Position numbers and translations under genes: made by a program | Notes under the pieces: generated by a model | What the model saw: only the letters and a program-made list of their open reading frames with translations | The model's database searches: none | What the model was told of the DNA's origin: nothing | Assembly (NCBI RefSeq): GCF_900109195.1 | Contig: NZ_FNZG01000003.1 | Location: 124,001 to 188,000 of the forward strand | Origin: Pseudooceanicola nitratireducens | Lineage (GTDB): Bacteria > Pseudomonadota > Alphaproteobacteria > Rhodobacterales > Rhodobacteraceae | DNA length: 64,000 bases | Direction of reading: 5' to 3' | Part shown: positions 16,433-24,541 of the stretch, in pieces | How positions within the stretch are numbered: the first letter of the stretch is position 1 | How the letters are laid out: each line of letters opens with the position of its first letter

Positions 16433-17025
16433 ACCCGGCCCCGCGTGAAGATCCGCATCGGGCGGTAACGTTCTGTCAGGGAAATCACCCCGAACGGCGC
16501 GCAGCCTTCGCCCAGGCCCGTGGCCTCGCGGTGTTCATAGTAATGTGCGCCCTGCAACATGACGGCCTGCGCCAGATCGCGCGGCACCTCGTCCCAGGTT
16601 GCGCCATATCCGGCCGTGAACCGCACCCGGATCGACCCGTCGGCGGGCGGATTGGGCAGACCCGCGCTGCGCCCGTTGAGCGCCGGGAAATGCATGTCCT
16701 TCTCAAGCCGGAAGCGCGCGGGATCGACAACTGTGGGTTGCTCGGCCGCATCCAGAAGGGCCAGTTCCAGAACCTCTTGCACCGGGCCAATGGGGAAGAC
16801 CTGACGCAGGTCATCCTGCCAGAAGGGCAGCGTCCAGATGAAGGTCCGGATCATCAGCGCCTTGCCACACCGCCCCTCGACCGAGGCGATGGCCGCCCGC
16901 AGGAAGCTTTCCAGAACGCTGTCCTGCACCGTGTCGCCGCTGAAGCCGCGGCCCAGGCGCAGATGCGCCTTGAAGGCCTCGACCGGTAGATCGGCCAACA
17001 AAATCTCGCTTTCTTCGATCAGCAT
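16429..17025 (-). CDS. GTA head-tail connector (g6)
   Basis: About 198 residues, a phiE125 gp8-like adaptor that docks on the portal. Seen: VEAFKAHLRLGRGFSGDTVQD near the N-terminus, FLRAAIASVEGRCGKAL, and the C-terminal AVMLQGAHYYEHREATG, all usual in this family. The start at 17025 has AAGGGA six bases upstream; the longer in-frame extension reaches into a 153-bp gap before g5 and is not supported. It overlaps g7 by four bases. Confidence 0.92.
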   Translation of the reverse strand: MLIEESEILLADLPVEAFKAHLRLGRGFSGDTVQDSVLESFLRAAIASVEGRCGKALMIRTFIWTLPFWQDDLRQVFPIGPVQEVLELALLDAAEQPTVVDPARFRLEKDMHFPALNGRSAGLPNPPADGSIRVRFTAGYGATWDEVPRDLAQAVMLQGAHYYEHREATGLGEGCAPFGVISLTERYRPMRIFTRGRV

Positions 17026-17178
17026 CCGCGATCCCTTTCCCTGGCTTTCCCTTGCTGCCGCCCCGTGGCGCGTGCCCGTCAACGCCGAAGCGGACGGAGG
17101 GAGCAGCTGGCCGGCGCATATGCCGACGAACACGCGCCCGCCGGGGACAAGTCCGCCCCCGACGATTCAGCCCCCCGA

Positions 17179-18369
17179 TCAGGAGGCGCCGAATTTCAGC
17201 AGTTTGATCGCTGCAAAATCAGTGACATCGCCGCCGACACGCTTGGTCGCGTAGAACAGAACATGCGGTTTGGCACTGAAGGGATCACGCAGCACGCGCA
17301 GGTCCGGGCGTTCGGCAATCGTATAGCCTGCGTGGAAATCCCCGAAGGCCACCGACAGGCTGCCCGAGGCAATGTCGGGCATGTCTTCGCATAGCAGAAC
17401 GGGGTATCCCATCAGACGCGCAGGTTCCCCGGCGGCGAGGCTGTCGGCCCAGAGGAACCGGCCCTCGGCATCCTTCAGCTTGCGCACCGCCCCCGCGGTC
17501 TTCGAGTTCATCACGAAGCTTGCATTGGCGCGGTAGCGCGCGCCCAGGGCATAGACCAGGTCGACAATCGCATCACTGGGATCGTTCAGGTCAAAGCCGC
17601 CGTCGCTGCCGGTGGCGATATACCCAAGGCTGTCCCAGGCCCAGGTGGCATCCGCAACCGTGGGATGAGTCAGAAACCCCGTCGGCTTGTCCGTGCCATC
17701 GCCGGACACAAAGGCCGCCGCTTCACTTCGGGCGAATTTGTCGGCAATGCGTTCGGCCAGCCAGCCCTCGATGTCAAAGGCGCTGTCGTCCAGCAGACGC
17801 TGCGATGCCTTGGGCAGCGCGGCCAGTTCGAACAGCGGGATCGAGATCCGGTCCATGGTCGAGGTGCCGGTTTCCGCGACAGATCCGGTTTCCGTCACCC
17901 AGCCCGAGCCGATGTCACTGGTGTCCACCAGCACGTCATAGGACGTCGCCTCGACCGTCACGACATTGGCGATCTGGCGCAGCGAGGCAGCCGAACGCAG
18001 CACCCCCTGCACGGCGGTCGAGGTCTGCGGGTCCACCAGGTAACCGCCATCCGCGGCCACGGACGAATTCATCGCCTTGCCCTCAAGCTGCAGCCCGCGC
18101 AGCCCGTCATCATCGCCCGAGCGCAGATAGGCGTTGAAAGCCTTCTGATGCGGGGCCTCCTGGTCGGCTTGGGTGGCCAGCGCGGGGCGGTGGCCGGCAG
18201 AGGTCTTGCGATCCAGCATGGTCATACGGTGTTCCTGTTGTTTCATTCGGTTGCTCATCTCGTCGCGGAAGCCTTTGAAATCGGCCACGAACCCCGCGAC
18301 TGCGGTCTTCACCTCCTGAGCCGGAGACAGATCTTCTCCGCTCCGAGAGGTCATCTCGGCTGTTGTCAT
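17179..18369 (-). CDS. GTA major capsid protein (g5, HK97 fold)
   Basis: A 396-residue capsid subunit. Seen: an N-terminal charged coiled-coil scaffold (about residues 15-60), then HQKAFNAYLRSGDDDGLRGL, LEGKAMNSSVAADGGYLV near 105 where maturation cleavage is expected, FELAALPKASQRLLDDSAFD, and the P-domain/C-terminal FHAGYTIAERPDLRVLRDPF. These are standard HK97-type features. The g4 protease upstream is its presumed processing enzyme. In R. capsulatus this protein makes an oblate head packaging about 4 kb of host DNA. Confidence 0.96.
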   Translation of the reverse strand: MTTAEMTSRSGEDLSPAQEVKTAVAGFVADFKGFRDEMSNRMKQQEHRMTMLDRKTSAGHRPALATQADQEAPHQKAFNAYLRSGDDDGLRGLQLEGKAMNSSVAADGGYLVDPQTSTAVQGVLRSAASLRQIANVVTVEATSYDVLVDTSDIGSGWVTETGSVAETGTSTMDRISIPLFELAALPKASQRLLDDSAFDIEGWLAERIADKFARSEAAAFVSGDGTDKPTGFLTHPTVADATWAWDSLGYIATGSDGGFDLNDPSDAIVDLVYALGARYRANASFVMNSKTAGAVRKLKDAEGRFLWADSLAAGEPARLMGYPVLLCEDMPDIASGSLSVAFGDFHAGYTIAERPDLRVLRDPFSAKPHVLFYATKRVGGDVTDFAAIKLLKFGAS

Positions 18370-18406
18370 CCCTGATCCTTTCCTTGGGTCTCCGGTGTGG
18401 GGGCGG

Positions 18407-18955
18407 TCAGCCGGGCGTTTGGCCCTGGCCGGTCCGCGTCAGATCCTGCCGCGCGGCGTCAAAGACCTGCGCCAGGTCGCGCAACGTGCTGTCCAGCGCA
18501 TCGCCCTTGGCCGTGACGCGGGCTGTGGTCAGCATCGGGAAGGTGACCAGCGACACCTCCCACAGCTCAAGCTCGATCAGGCTGCGGGTGCTCTGGTCGG
18601 TCTTGACCGCGCGGCGGGTGCGATAGCCGACCGAAAGCCCGTCGATGGCCCCGGCGCGGATCAGTTCCGCCGCTTCGCGCGCGCGGGCGATTCCGTCCAG
18701 CAGACGGCCCTTGACCCACAACCCCTGATTGTCTTCGCGCAGCTCGGACCACACACCAATAGGTTGCGCCGGATCATGCTGCCAAAGCATCTTCACCCCG
18801 CGCCCCGAGGCCAGGGAGGCCGCAAAAGCGCCCTTTTCCACCCGGTCGCCGCCCTGGTCCACCTTGCCGAAAAGCGAGGCATAGCCTTCGATAGTCAGGT
18901 CGTCCGCCACCTGGATGTCGGCGGATACGCAGCAGAATTTATGTTCAAGTTCCAT
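18407..18955 (-). CDS. GTA prohead protease (g4, HK97 family S78)
   Basis: A 182-residue serine protease that trims the capsid scaffold. Seen: IEGYASLFGKVDQGGDRVEKGAF, the catalytic-histidine motif MLWQHDPAQPIG near residue 68, the catalytic-serine motif IDGLSVGYR near 112, and LWEVSLVTFPM, in the order expected of peptidase family S78. It lies between g3.5 and the capsid gene, as in other GTA clusters. Confidence 0.94.
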   Translation of the reverse strand: MELEHKFCCVSADIQVADDLTIEGYASLFGKVDQGGDRVEKGAFAASLASGRGVKMLWQHDPAQPIGVWSELREDNQGLWVKGRLLDGIARAREAAELIRAGAIDGLSVGYRTRRAVKTDQSTRSLIELELWEVSLVTFPMLTTARVTAKGDALDSTLRDLAQVFDAARQDLTRTGQGQTPG

Positions 18956-19000
18956 GGGTTATTTCCCCTTCCTGCAAGCGGATTGCAGTTAAACTCATCA

Positions 19001-19240
19001 TTAAGGCAGCTTGCCTAAGAACGACTGGAAGGCTTCCGCAAGTATCACAGCAACCACACCATAGACGGTCAGCCACAATCGGCGCTCCAACCGCTCGATC
19101 ACCACCTCTAGGCGAGCAAGCCTGTCATTCAGCGCCTCGACCTGAAGCCGCGAGACCCGTTCATGTGCCTCAAGCCGCAGCGCCGGGGCGCAGTCGAAAC
19201 TTTCGAACCCATAGCGCCGGGGCGGCGTCTGATCGGTCAT
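19001..19240 (-). CDS. GTA head formation small protein (g3.5)
   Basis: A 79-residue protein between portal and protease. Seen: FESFDCAPALRLEAHERVSR, a predicted amphipathic helix or coiled coil (VSRLQVEALNDRLARLEVVIERLERRL), then a single hydrophobic segment LTVYGVVAVILAEAF near the C-terminus. It matches the short helix-plus-membrane-segment protein at this site in Rhodobacterales GTA clusters, which is needed for head formation. The start at 19240 overlaps the portal stop as ATGA; the longer in-frame form is a shadow. Confidence 0.85.
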   Translation of the reverse strand: MTDQTPPRRYGFESFDCAPALRLEAHERVSRLQVEALNDRLARLEVVIERLERRLWLTVYGVVAVILAEAFQSFLGKLP

Positions 19241-20412
19241 TCCCCCGGCTCCGCCGGCAGCCCCAGAAGCGCGCGTTTTTCCGCCGCGCTCAGGAAATCC
19301 GCGCCCGACACCCGCGCCCAATGGGCATCGCGTTCCGCCGAGAGCGCGGGCACCTGGTCCAGATCCGGGCGCAGCCAGACGGGATCGCCGGTAAAGCCCT
19401 GAAGCCACGCGGAAATCGCCGCCGTCACCCGAGTCGCCAGGGGCAGCACGGTCAGCCGGAAAAACGCGCGATGTGCCTCTTGGTAATTGGCATAGGTCGC
19501 CTCACCGGGGATGCCCAACAGCATCGGCGGCACGCCAAAGGCCAGCGCGATGTCGCGGGCGGCGGCCTCTTTCGTGCGGTGAAATTCCATGTCCGAGGGC
19601 GAAAACCCCATGGGTTTCCAATCCAGCCCGCCTTCCAGCAGCATCGGCCGCCCGGCATTGCGCGCGCCCATGTGATGCGCCTCCAACTCGTTGGACAGGC
19701 GGTCGAATTGCTCGGACGACAGCGATGCGCCATCCGCAGCCCCATAGACCAGCGCCCCCGAGGGCCGCGCCGCATTGTCCAAAAGCGCCTTGCACCAGCC
19801 CGAGGCCGAGGAATGCACGTCGATCGCTTGTGCCGCCGCCTGAAGCGCCGACAGACCATAGTGGTCGTCCTGGGGGTGAAAGCTTTTCAGATGCAGCACC
19901 GTGGGGCGCGGGCCGGTTGCGTCGAACCGGTGTTTGCGCCCGCCCACAGCGTATTCATAGGCCACGGGCCAGCCATCCGCGCCGGGCACCACCGACATCC
20001 GGTCAGAGCGCAGGACGTGCAGTTCCACCGGCGCGCCATCCTCGGCCGCGACCCCTTCCAGATAGGCATTGCCGGTCAGCACCAGCTGACCATAGAGCGC
20101 CTCGAACAATTCCGCGCGGCCCTGGGCACCATTGGGGCGGGCCATCAGGTCGATCAGGGGGTGGCTGTCATAGCGCGAGGTGGCGTCCTGAAGGATCAGC
20201 GGCAGGGCGGCCCCGGCCTCGGCGATCAGTTTCACCGCGCGATGCACCACCGGGTTGCCGGCAAAGCCCGTGCGGGTCAGCGAGGCCACATCCCGAGGCG
20301 ACCAGACCACACGGCCCGCCGAGTGATAGGAGATCACCGGACCCGCCGCGCTGGCGTTGGTCTGAGGGGCCGAGGCAGCGGCCCCCCGCCGGAAGTAATC
20401 GATCACTGACAT
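19237..20412 (-). CDS. GTA portal protein (g3, HK97 family)
   Basis: A 391-residue portal subunit; twelve copies form the DNA entry and exit channel. Seen: HRAVKLIAEAGAALPLIL near residue 60, LIDLMARPNGAQGRAELFEALYGQL, GNAYLEG, LHLKSFHPQDDHYGLSAL, and the C-terminal DIALAFGVPPMLLGIPGEATYANY, hallmark segments of HK97-type portals. The start at 20412 has GGAGAGG immediately upstream and begins MSVIDYFRRG; ten extra codons upstream are unlikely. It overlaps g3.5 by four bases. Confidence 0.95.
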   Translation of the reverse strand: MSVIDYFRRGAAASAPQTNASAAGPVISYHSAGRVVWSPRDVASLTRTGFAGNPVVHRAVKLIAEAGAALPLILQDATSRYDSHPLIDLMARPNGAQGRAELFEALYGQLVLTGNAYLEGVAAEDGAPVELHVLRSDRMSVVPGADGWPVAYEYAVGGRKHRFDATGPRPTVLHLKSFHPQDDHYGLSALQAAAQAIDVHSSASGWCKALLDNAARPSGALVYGAADGASLSSEQFDRLSNELEAHHMGARNAGRPMLLEGGLDWKPMGFSPSDMEFHRTKEAAARDIALAFGVPPMLLGIPGEATYANYQEAHRAFFRLTVLPLATRVTAAISAWLQGFTGDPVWLRPDLDQVPALSAERDAHWARVSGADFLSAAEKRALLGLPAEPGE

Positions 20413-20480
20413 CGCCTCTCCTTTCGCCGTGCTTGGCGTCACGAGAGGGACTTTCCCAACAAAGCGTTAAAGCGCCCTTG

Positions 20481-21887
20481 TCAGACCGAGCGCACCCGGG
20501 GCGATCCGCGCAACGCCCCCCGGTCCAGCATCAGGTCGGTGATTGCCCAGACCAGCGCATCGACGCGGTCCGGGCTGCCCTTGCCCTCGTACCCGCGCGT
20601 GGTCATCAGGCACAGCTGATCCTCCAGCGGGCCAAGGCCCCGCAGGTGATGCACCCTGCCCTGTTCATAAAGCGCCGCGACAGGTTCGGCCCGCGCGACC
20701 TTGCCCTGGGACGCACGCACCTTGCGCAGGGGCACATCGGGGTCGACCTGGCGCACGACGCTTTCCACCAGATCGCCGCCCTGGTTGACCTCGGCCACGA
20801 TCCTGTGCGCCCCGTGCCGCGCCATGGCGGCCACGGCGGCCTCGGCCCATTGGGCGGGGGTCACACCGCGCAGCGTGGCGTCTTCGAGCACATAGGCCTG
20901 GGACGTGCCCGCATCGCCATAGACCACCCCCGCGACCACGATCCCGCAGGCGTCCGATCCCGCGTGCCCCGTCACCGGCGGGTCCACCGCCACGACGATC
21001 CGGTCCAGGGGGGGCGTGTCCTCGACCCGCAAGGCCTCGATCATCGCGGGGGTCCACAGCGCGCCTTCGGCCGCATCCAGCATCACGCCGTCCAATTCCT
21101 GCCGGCCCAGCCCGGTGCCGGCATAGCGCGCGCGGACCTCTTCCAGGAAGGAGGCCGCCAGATTGGCGCGGTTGGCTTCGGTCGGCGCATGGGTCACCAC
21201 GGTCGAGGGCAGGTCCAGCAGTTCCTTCAGAACCCCAACATTGCGCGGCGTGGTGGTGACGCAGACGCGGGGATCCTCGCCCAGGCGCAGGGCGAATTGC
21301 AGCATGTCCCAGGTGTCGCGCGCCTTCTTCCATTTACCCAGTTCGTCCACCCAGGCCCCGTCGAACTGCGGCCCGCGCAGCCCTTCGGGTTCATGGGCGG
21401 AAAAGGCATAGGCCAGCGCGCCATTGGGCCAGACCAGGCGTTTGCGCCCGGCCTCCCATTGCGGGCGACGATCGGGGGGCGAACAGGCCAGGATGCCGCT
21501 GTCGCCAAAGATCATCACCTCGCGCACCTGGTCGATGGTTTCCCCGACCAGCGCCAGCCGCTGACAGCGCCCCGCATCCAGCGGCCGCCCGCCTTCGACC
21601 TGCGCCCGCACCCATTCCGCCCCGGCGCGCGTCTTGCCCGCGCCCCTTCCGCCCAGGATGACCCAAGCCCGCCAGGCCCCCTCGGGCGGCAGCTGATGCG
21701 GCATCGCCCAGAATTCAAAAAGAAAAGGGAGAGCACGAAGCTCTCCCTCGGTGAGGTCCTCAAGAAACAGCTCCTGCAGCGCAACATGCTCTGAGGCGAT
21801 CCAGCTTGCAGCCGATCTCAGCCCGGGCTGCGTCAAGATCGAATCCGGCATCGCCGGCAAGCCCAAGTTCCCTGCGTCGTTCTTCAT
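20481..21887 (-). CDS. GTA large terminase (g2)
   Basis: A motor-nuclease of about 468 residues that packages host DNA headfully. Seen: LFEFWAMPHQLPPEGAW, the Walker A motif GGRGAGKTRAG near residue 85, an adenine/Walker B region with FDGAWVDELGKWK, and the RNase H-like nuclease block starting VVAVDPPVTG with further acidic residues downstream. The start is uncertain: ATG 21887 has GGAGG nine bases upstream but makes a 128-base overlap with g1, while ATG 21851 shortens the overlap yet lacks a site. Both leave the ATPase intact. Confidence 0.93.
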   Translation of the reverse strand: MKNDAGNLGLPAMPDSILTQPGLRSAASWIASEHVALQELFLEDLTEGELRALPFLFEFWAMPHQLPPEGAWRAWVILGGRGAGKTRAGAEWVRAQVEGGRPLDAGRCQRLALVGETIDQVREVMIFGDSGILACSPPDRRPQWEAGRKRLVWPNGALAYAFSAHEPEGLRGPQFDGAWVDELGKWKKARDTWDMLQFALRLGEDPRVCVTTTPRNVGVLKELLDLPSTVVTHAPTEANRANLAASFLEEVRARYAGTGLGRQELDGVMLDAAEGALWTPAMIEALRVEDTPPLDRIVVAVDPPVTGHAGSDACGIVVAGVVYGDAGTSQAYVLEDATLRGVTPAQWAEAAVAAMARHGAHRIVAEVNQGGDLVESVVRQVDPDVPLRKVRASQGKVARAEPVAALYEQGRVHHLRGLGPLEDQLCLMTTRGYEGKGSPDRVDALVWAITDLMLDRGALRGSPRVRSV

Positions 21888-22098
21888 TGTACTTCGCCTC
21901 CACCTCGTATGCGTGTCTGATGAATGTCCGGATGTCCCCGGCGCAGCGCAGTGCCTCGCGCACATGGCCGGGTTCTTCGGATTGCACATAGCCCTGGACC
22001 ATGCGCAGTTCCCTCTTGAGGTCCTTTAGCTGCTCAACGATTTCGCCGATGTGACCAGAGAGTTCGCTGGCCTCTTGCTCCAATTTGATCAGAGTCAT
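21760..22098 (-). CDS. GTA g1 protein (putative small terminase)
   Basis: About 112 residues, first gene of the cluster. Seen: MTLIKLEQEASELSGHIGEIVEQLKDLKRELR, a strongly helical coiled-coil-like N-terminus, then VREALRCAGDIRTFIRHAYEVEAKYNEERR, and a Cys pair near the C-terminus. It matches in size and position the R. capsulatus GTA g1 product, which has been proposed to act as small terminase. GAAGGG eight bases before ATG 22098 supports this start over ATG 22104. Its 3' third overlaps the 5' end of g2 in another frame. A terminator-like hairpin lies about 50 bases upstream. Confidence 0.85.
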   Translation of the reverse strand: MTLIKLEQEASELSGHIGEIVEQLKDLKRELRMVQGYVQSEEPGHVREALRCAGDIRTFIRHAYEVEAKYNEERRRELGLAGDAGFDLDAARAEIGCKLDRLRACCAAGAVS

Positions 22099-22149
22099 TC
22101 TCATTGCCCTTCTTGTTATTGTTGTTGGCCCGTCCGACGCCCGGGCACG

Positions 22150-22184
22150 AAAAAAGGCCCTGCGGGCGGGTGCCCGGGGCCTTT
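22150..22184 (-). terminator. Terminator-like hairpin in the GTA 5' leader
   Basis: On the minus strand the stem is AAAGGCCC / GGGCCTTT with an inner CGGGC-(N4)-GCCCG stem, followed by six T residues. It is about 50 bases upstream of g1, with no minus-strand gene found upstream of it, so it would sit in the GTA leader rather than end another gene. Confidence 0.6.
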
Positions 22185-22385
22185 CGTCATGCCTGTTCCA
22201 GCATGTCATGACCTATAGGTTACCCCGTGCGGTCGGTCAAATCAGGGGGTGTTAAGGGGCGTGCGTTGCGTGGGGGATCGGGATCGATCAGGCGACATTA
22301 CACAATCTCCGGCCCGTCTGTTTCCTGAATGAAAACAGTGTAGTTAAACCAGTTGTCAAAACGACAGACCGCACCCCGAAGCCAA

Positions 22386-22414
22386 TTGACACAATCCCGC
22401 CACATTCCTAATCA
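22386..22414 (+). promoter_or_regulatory. Candidate sigma-70-type promoter of the second VPLPA-CTERM gene
   Basis: TTGACA at 22386-22391, a 17-base spacer, and TAATCA at 22409-22414. Transcription would start about 60 bases before the TTG start codon. A divergent TTGACA on the minus strand (22359-22354) points toward the GTA genes but has no good -10 partner. Confidence 0.45.
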
Positions 22415-22481
22415 GATGCGATAAGGCGCATTCTTTTCGATGCGCAAAGACCGAAGACCATTTTCAATCAGGGGTAAACCT

Positions 22482-23219
22482 TTGAAGTATTCCTATCTTG
22501 CGGGGGGCCTTCTGGCCGCAACCCTCGCCACGGCCACGGCCGCGCAGGCGGAAACGCTGACCTACAATTTCGACCAGGCTTTCTGGGGCACCAAGCCCCA
22601 TAGCGTCGATAGCCAGACCTGGCAGGACGGCAAGAAAGCCGCGGTAGCCGCGGATCCCTCCGCCTTCACCTATCTGACCGGGTCGTTCGACTACACCACC
22701 GGCTACGTGATCGGTTCGGATTTCAGCCTGAACGTCGACTACGGCCCGCACAACTTCACTTTCACCGACGCCCATATCTCGGGCTACCCAAGCCGGTCCT
22801 CCACATTTACCCACGCTGTGGCCAGCTATTCCTTCGAAGGTTTCTCTGGGCCGGTCCTGACCTCGGGCAATGACTCGGGTCAGCAGTACAAGTTCAACTT
22901 CACCTTCGCTTTCACCTACTGGGTGAACAGCAAGACCATTGATGTCACGGCTTCTGGCTACATGCGGGAATTCGTGACCTACCCGGAAACCACCACCCGG
23001 CAGTACAATCCGTATCTTGGGTGGATCGACGTAACTGTGCCCGCTGGCGGCTATTACGCCAGCGCGGGCGAGCAGGTCTATGTTCAGACCTTCGGCACCC
23101 AGTCGGGCCCGCTGGCCGGTCAGATCACCCCCGCCGTGCCGCTGCCGGCCGGCGGTCTGCTGATCCTGTCGGCATTCGGTGCTGCCGGGGCCGTGCGCCT
23201 GCGCAAACGCGCCGCCTGA
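22482..23219 (+). CDS. VPLPA-CTERM sorting-domain secreted protein
   Basis: About 245 residues. I place the start at a TTG (22482) with AGGGG seven bases upstream; it yields the clean signal peptide MKYSYLAGGLLAATLATATA, whereas the upstream ATG at 22440 adds a charged stretch before it. The mature part is beta-rich and aromatic (FDYTTGYVIGSDFSLNVDYG, HAVASYSFEGFSG), with no Cys. The end VPLPAGGLLILSAFGAAGA then RLRKRAA is a VPLPA-CTERM tail: motif, transmembrane helix, basic cluster. It is unrelated in its main domain to the protein at 6228-6731 but should use the same exosortase route. Function unknown. Confidence 0.85.
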   Translation: MKYSYLAGGLLAATLATATAAQAETLTYNFDQAFWGTKPHSVDSQTWQDGKKAAVAADPSAFTYLTGSFDYTTGYVIGSDFSLNVDYGPHNFTFTDAHISGYPSRSSTFTHAVASYSFEGFSGPVLTSGNDSGQQYKFNFTFAFTYWVNSKTIDVTASGYMREFVTYPETTTRQYNPYLGWIDVTVPAGGYYASAGEQVYVQTFGTQSGPLAGQITPAVPLPAGGLLILSAFGAAGAVRLRKRAA

Positions 23220-23269
23220 AGCCTTCGGGGCCGCGATAGCCCCGACCTCGGACGATCTGCGACAAAACC

Positions 23270-23304
23270 AACCCGTCCTCCTTCAGAGGGCGGGTTTTGT
23301 TTTG
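23270..23304 (+). terminator. Intrinsic terminator after the second VPLPA-CTERM gene
   Basis: Stem AACCCGTCCTC / GAGGGCGGGTT (one G-T pair) with a CTTCA loop, followed by TTTTGTTTT. Confidence 0.85.
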
Positions 23305-23330
23305 GCCCAGACGCGGGCTTCCCCACAAAG

Positions 23331-23362
23331 AAAAAGGGCGACTGCCCAAGCAACCGCCCCTT
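23331..23362 (-). terminator. Intrinsic terminator of mltG
   Basis: On the minus strand AAGGGGCG pairs with CGCCCTT across a 14-base loop and is followed by TTTTT, about 20 bases after the mltG stop. Confidence 0.6.
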
Positions 23363-23383
23363 CATTCACGTGACGCAAAACAC

Positions 23384-24541
23384 CTACTGGTTGGCCCGCT
23401 CCGCCTCGATCTGGCGCCACTTGGCGACATTGGCGTTATGGTCGGCCAGGGTTTCTGCAAAGGCATGTCCGCCCGATCCATCCGCCACGAAGAAGATGAA
23501 ATCCGTCTGCTCGGGATCCATCGCCGCCTCGATCGAGGCACGGCCGGGGTTGGCGATCGGGGTCGGCGGAAGGCCGGGGATCACATAGGTGTTGTAGGGC
23601 GTTTCGCGGTCCAGTTCCGACCGCCGCAGCCCACGGCCCAGCACGCCTTCGCCCTTGGTGATGCCGTAGATCACCGTGGGGTCCGTCTGCAGGCGCATGC
23701 CCTGGTTCAGACGGTTCACGAAGACACTGGCCACCTGGCGCCGTTCGGACGCGACACCGGTTTCCTTCTCGATGATCGAGGCCATGATCAGCGCCTCTTC
23801 GGGGCTGTCATAGGGCAGATCCTCGACCCGGTTGGCCCAGGCATCGGCCAGGATCAGCCTCTGCTTGGTCTGCATCTGGTCGATCAGTGCCGCACGGTCA
23901 TCGCCCACACGGACCTCATAGCTGTCGGGGGCAAGCGAACCCTCGTCCGGAACGCCGGCAATCTCGCCGTCCATCACGTCGATCCGCCCCAGGGCATCCA
24001 CCACCTGCCAGGAGGTCACGCCCTCGGCCACGACAACGCGATAGGCGGTGTCGGACTGGTTGCGCAGGCGGGTGAAATCCTCGGGCTTGGGCGCGTCCGA
24101 ACTCAGGTCGAATTCGGCCTTTTCCACATAGTGCCCGCTGGCGGCATCGAAGTCCCGCACCTCGGCCTGGGCCGAGGTCACGCCGATGCGATAGATGATC
24201 TGGCTGCCGCAGGAATTGGCCCCGCCCCGGGTGATGATGTCGACGATCTCTTCCATCGACGCGCCCGGCTGCACCAGAAAGGACCCGGCCTTCAGCTGAT
24301 CCGTCTTGTCGGAATAATCCGCACCGATCCGCATGATCGAGGCGCTGGTGACGGCGCCCTTCTCTTCCAGATCATTGGTGACCGACCCCATGCGCGCGCC
24401 CGGCTGAACCCGCACGCAGATCGCCTCGGCCAGGGGGCCGGGACCGGTGTACTGGTCCTTGCCCCACAGGACGAGCCCGCCCAGCAGGAAGATCCCCACG
24501 ATCAGCAGGGTCAGCGCATTCGAGGCGACGGATTTCCACAT
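23384..24541 (-). CDS. mltG: Endolytic murein transglycosylase MltG
   Basis: A 385-residue inner-membrane enzyme that cuts nascent glycan strands and so sets their length. Seen: one N-terminal membrane helix (ALTLLIVGIFLLGGLVLW), a LysM-like subdomain, and a YceG catalytic core. The core has IMASIIEKETGVASERRQVA with the catalytic Glu near residue 222, VFVNRLNQGMRLQTDPTVIYG, and YNTYVIPGLPPTPIANPG. Length fits the family. It starts directly at the end of fabF, and fabF-mltG adjacency near acpP is a widely conserved order. Confidence 0.95.
   Translation of the reverse strand: MWKSVASNALTLLIVGIFLLGGLVLWGKDQYTGPGPLAEAICVRVQPGARMGSVTNDLEEKGAVTSASIMRIGADYSDKTDQLKAGSFLVQPGASMEEIVDIITRGGANSCGSQIIYRIGVTSAQAEVRDFDAASGHYVEKAEFDLSSDAPKPEDFTRLRNQSDTAYRVVVAEGVTSWQVVDALGRIDVMDGEIAGVPDEGSLAPDSYEVRVGDDRAALIDQMQTKQRLILADAWANRVEDLPYDSPEEALIMASIIEKETGVASERRQVASVFVNRLNQGMRLQTDPTVIYGITKGEGVLGRGLRRSELDRETPYNTYVIPGLPPTPIANPGRASIEAAMDPEQTDFIFFVADGSGGHAFAETLADHNANVAKWRQIEAERANQ

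Noticed and set aside
7885-22098. Prophage
   Set aside because: No integrase, lysis, replication or repressor genes, no attachment sites; gene order and short tape measure match a gene transfer agent.
22099-22440. Direct CtrA-type or phage-repressor operator for the GTA cluster
   Set aside because: No TTAA-N7-TTAA pair or clear dimer operator was found; only a -35-like TTGACA.
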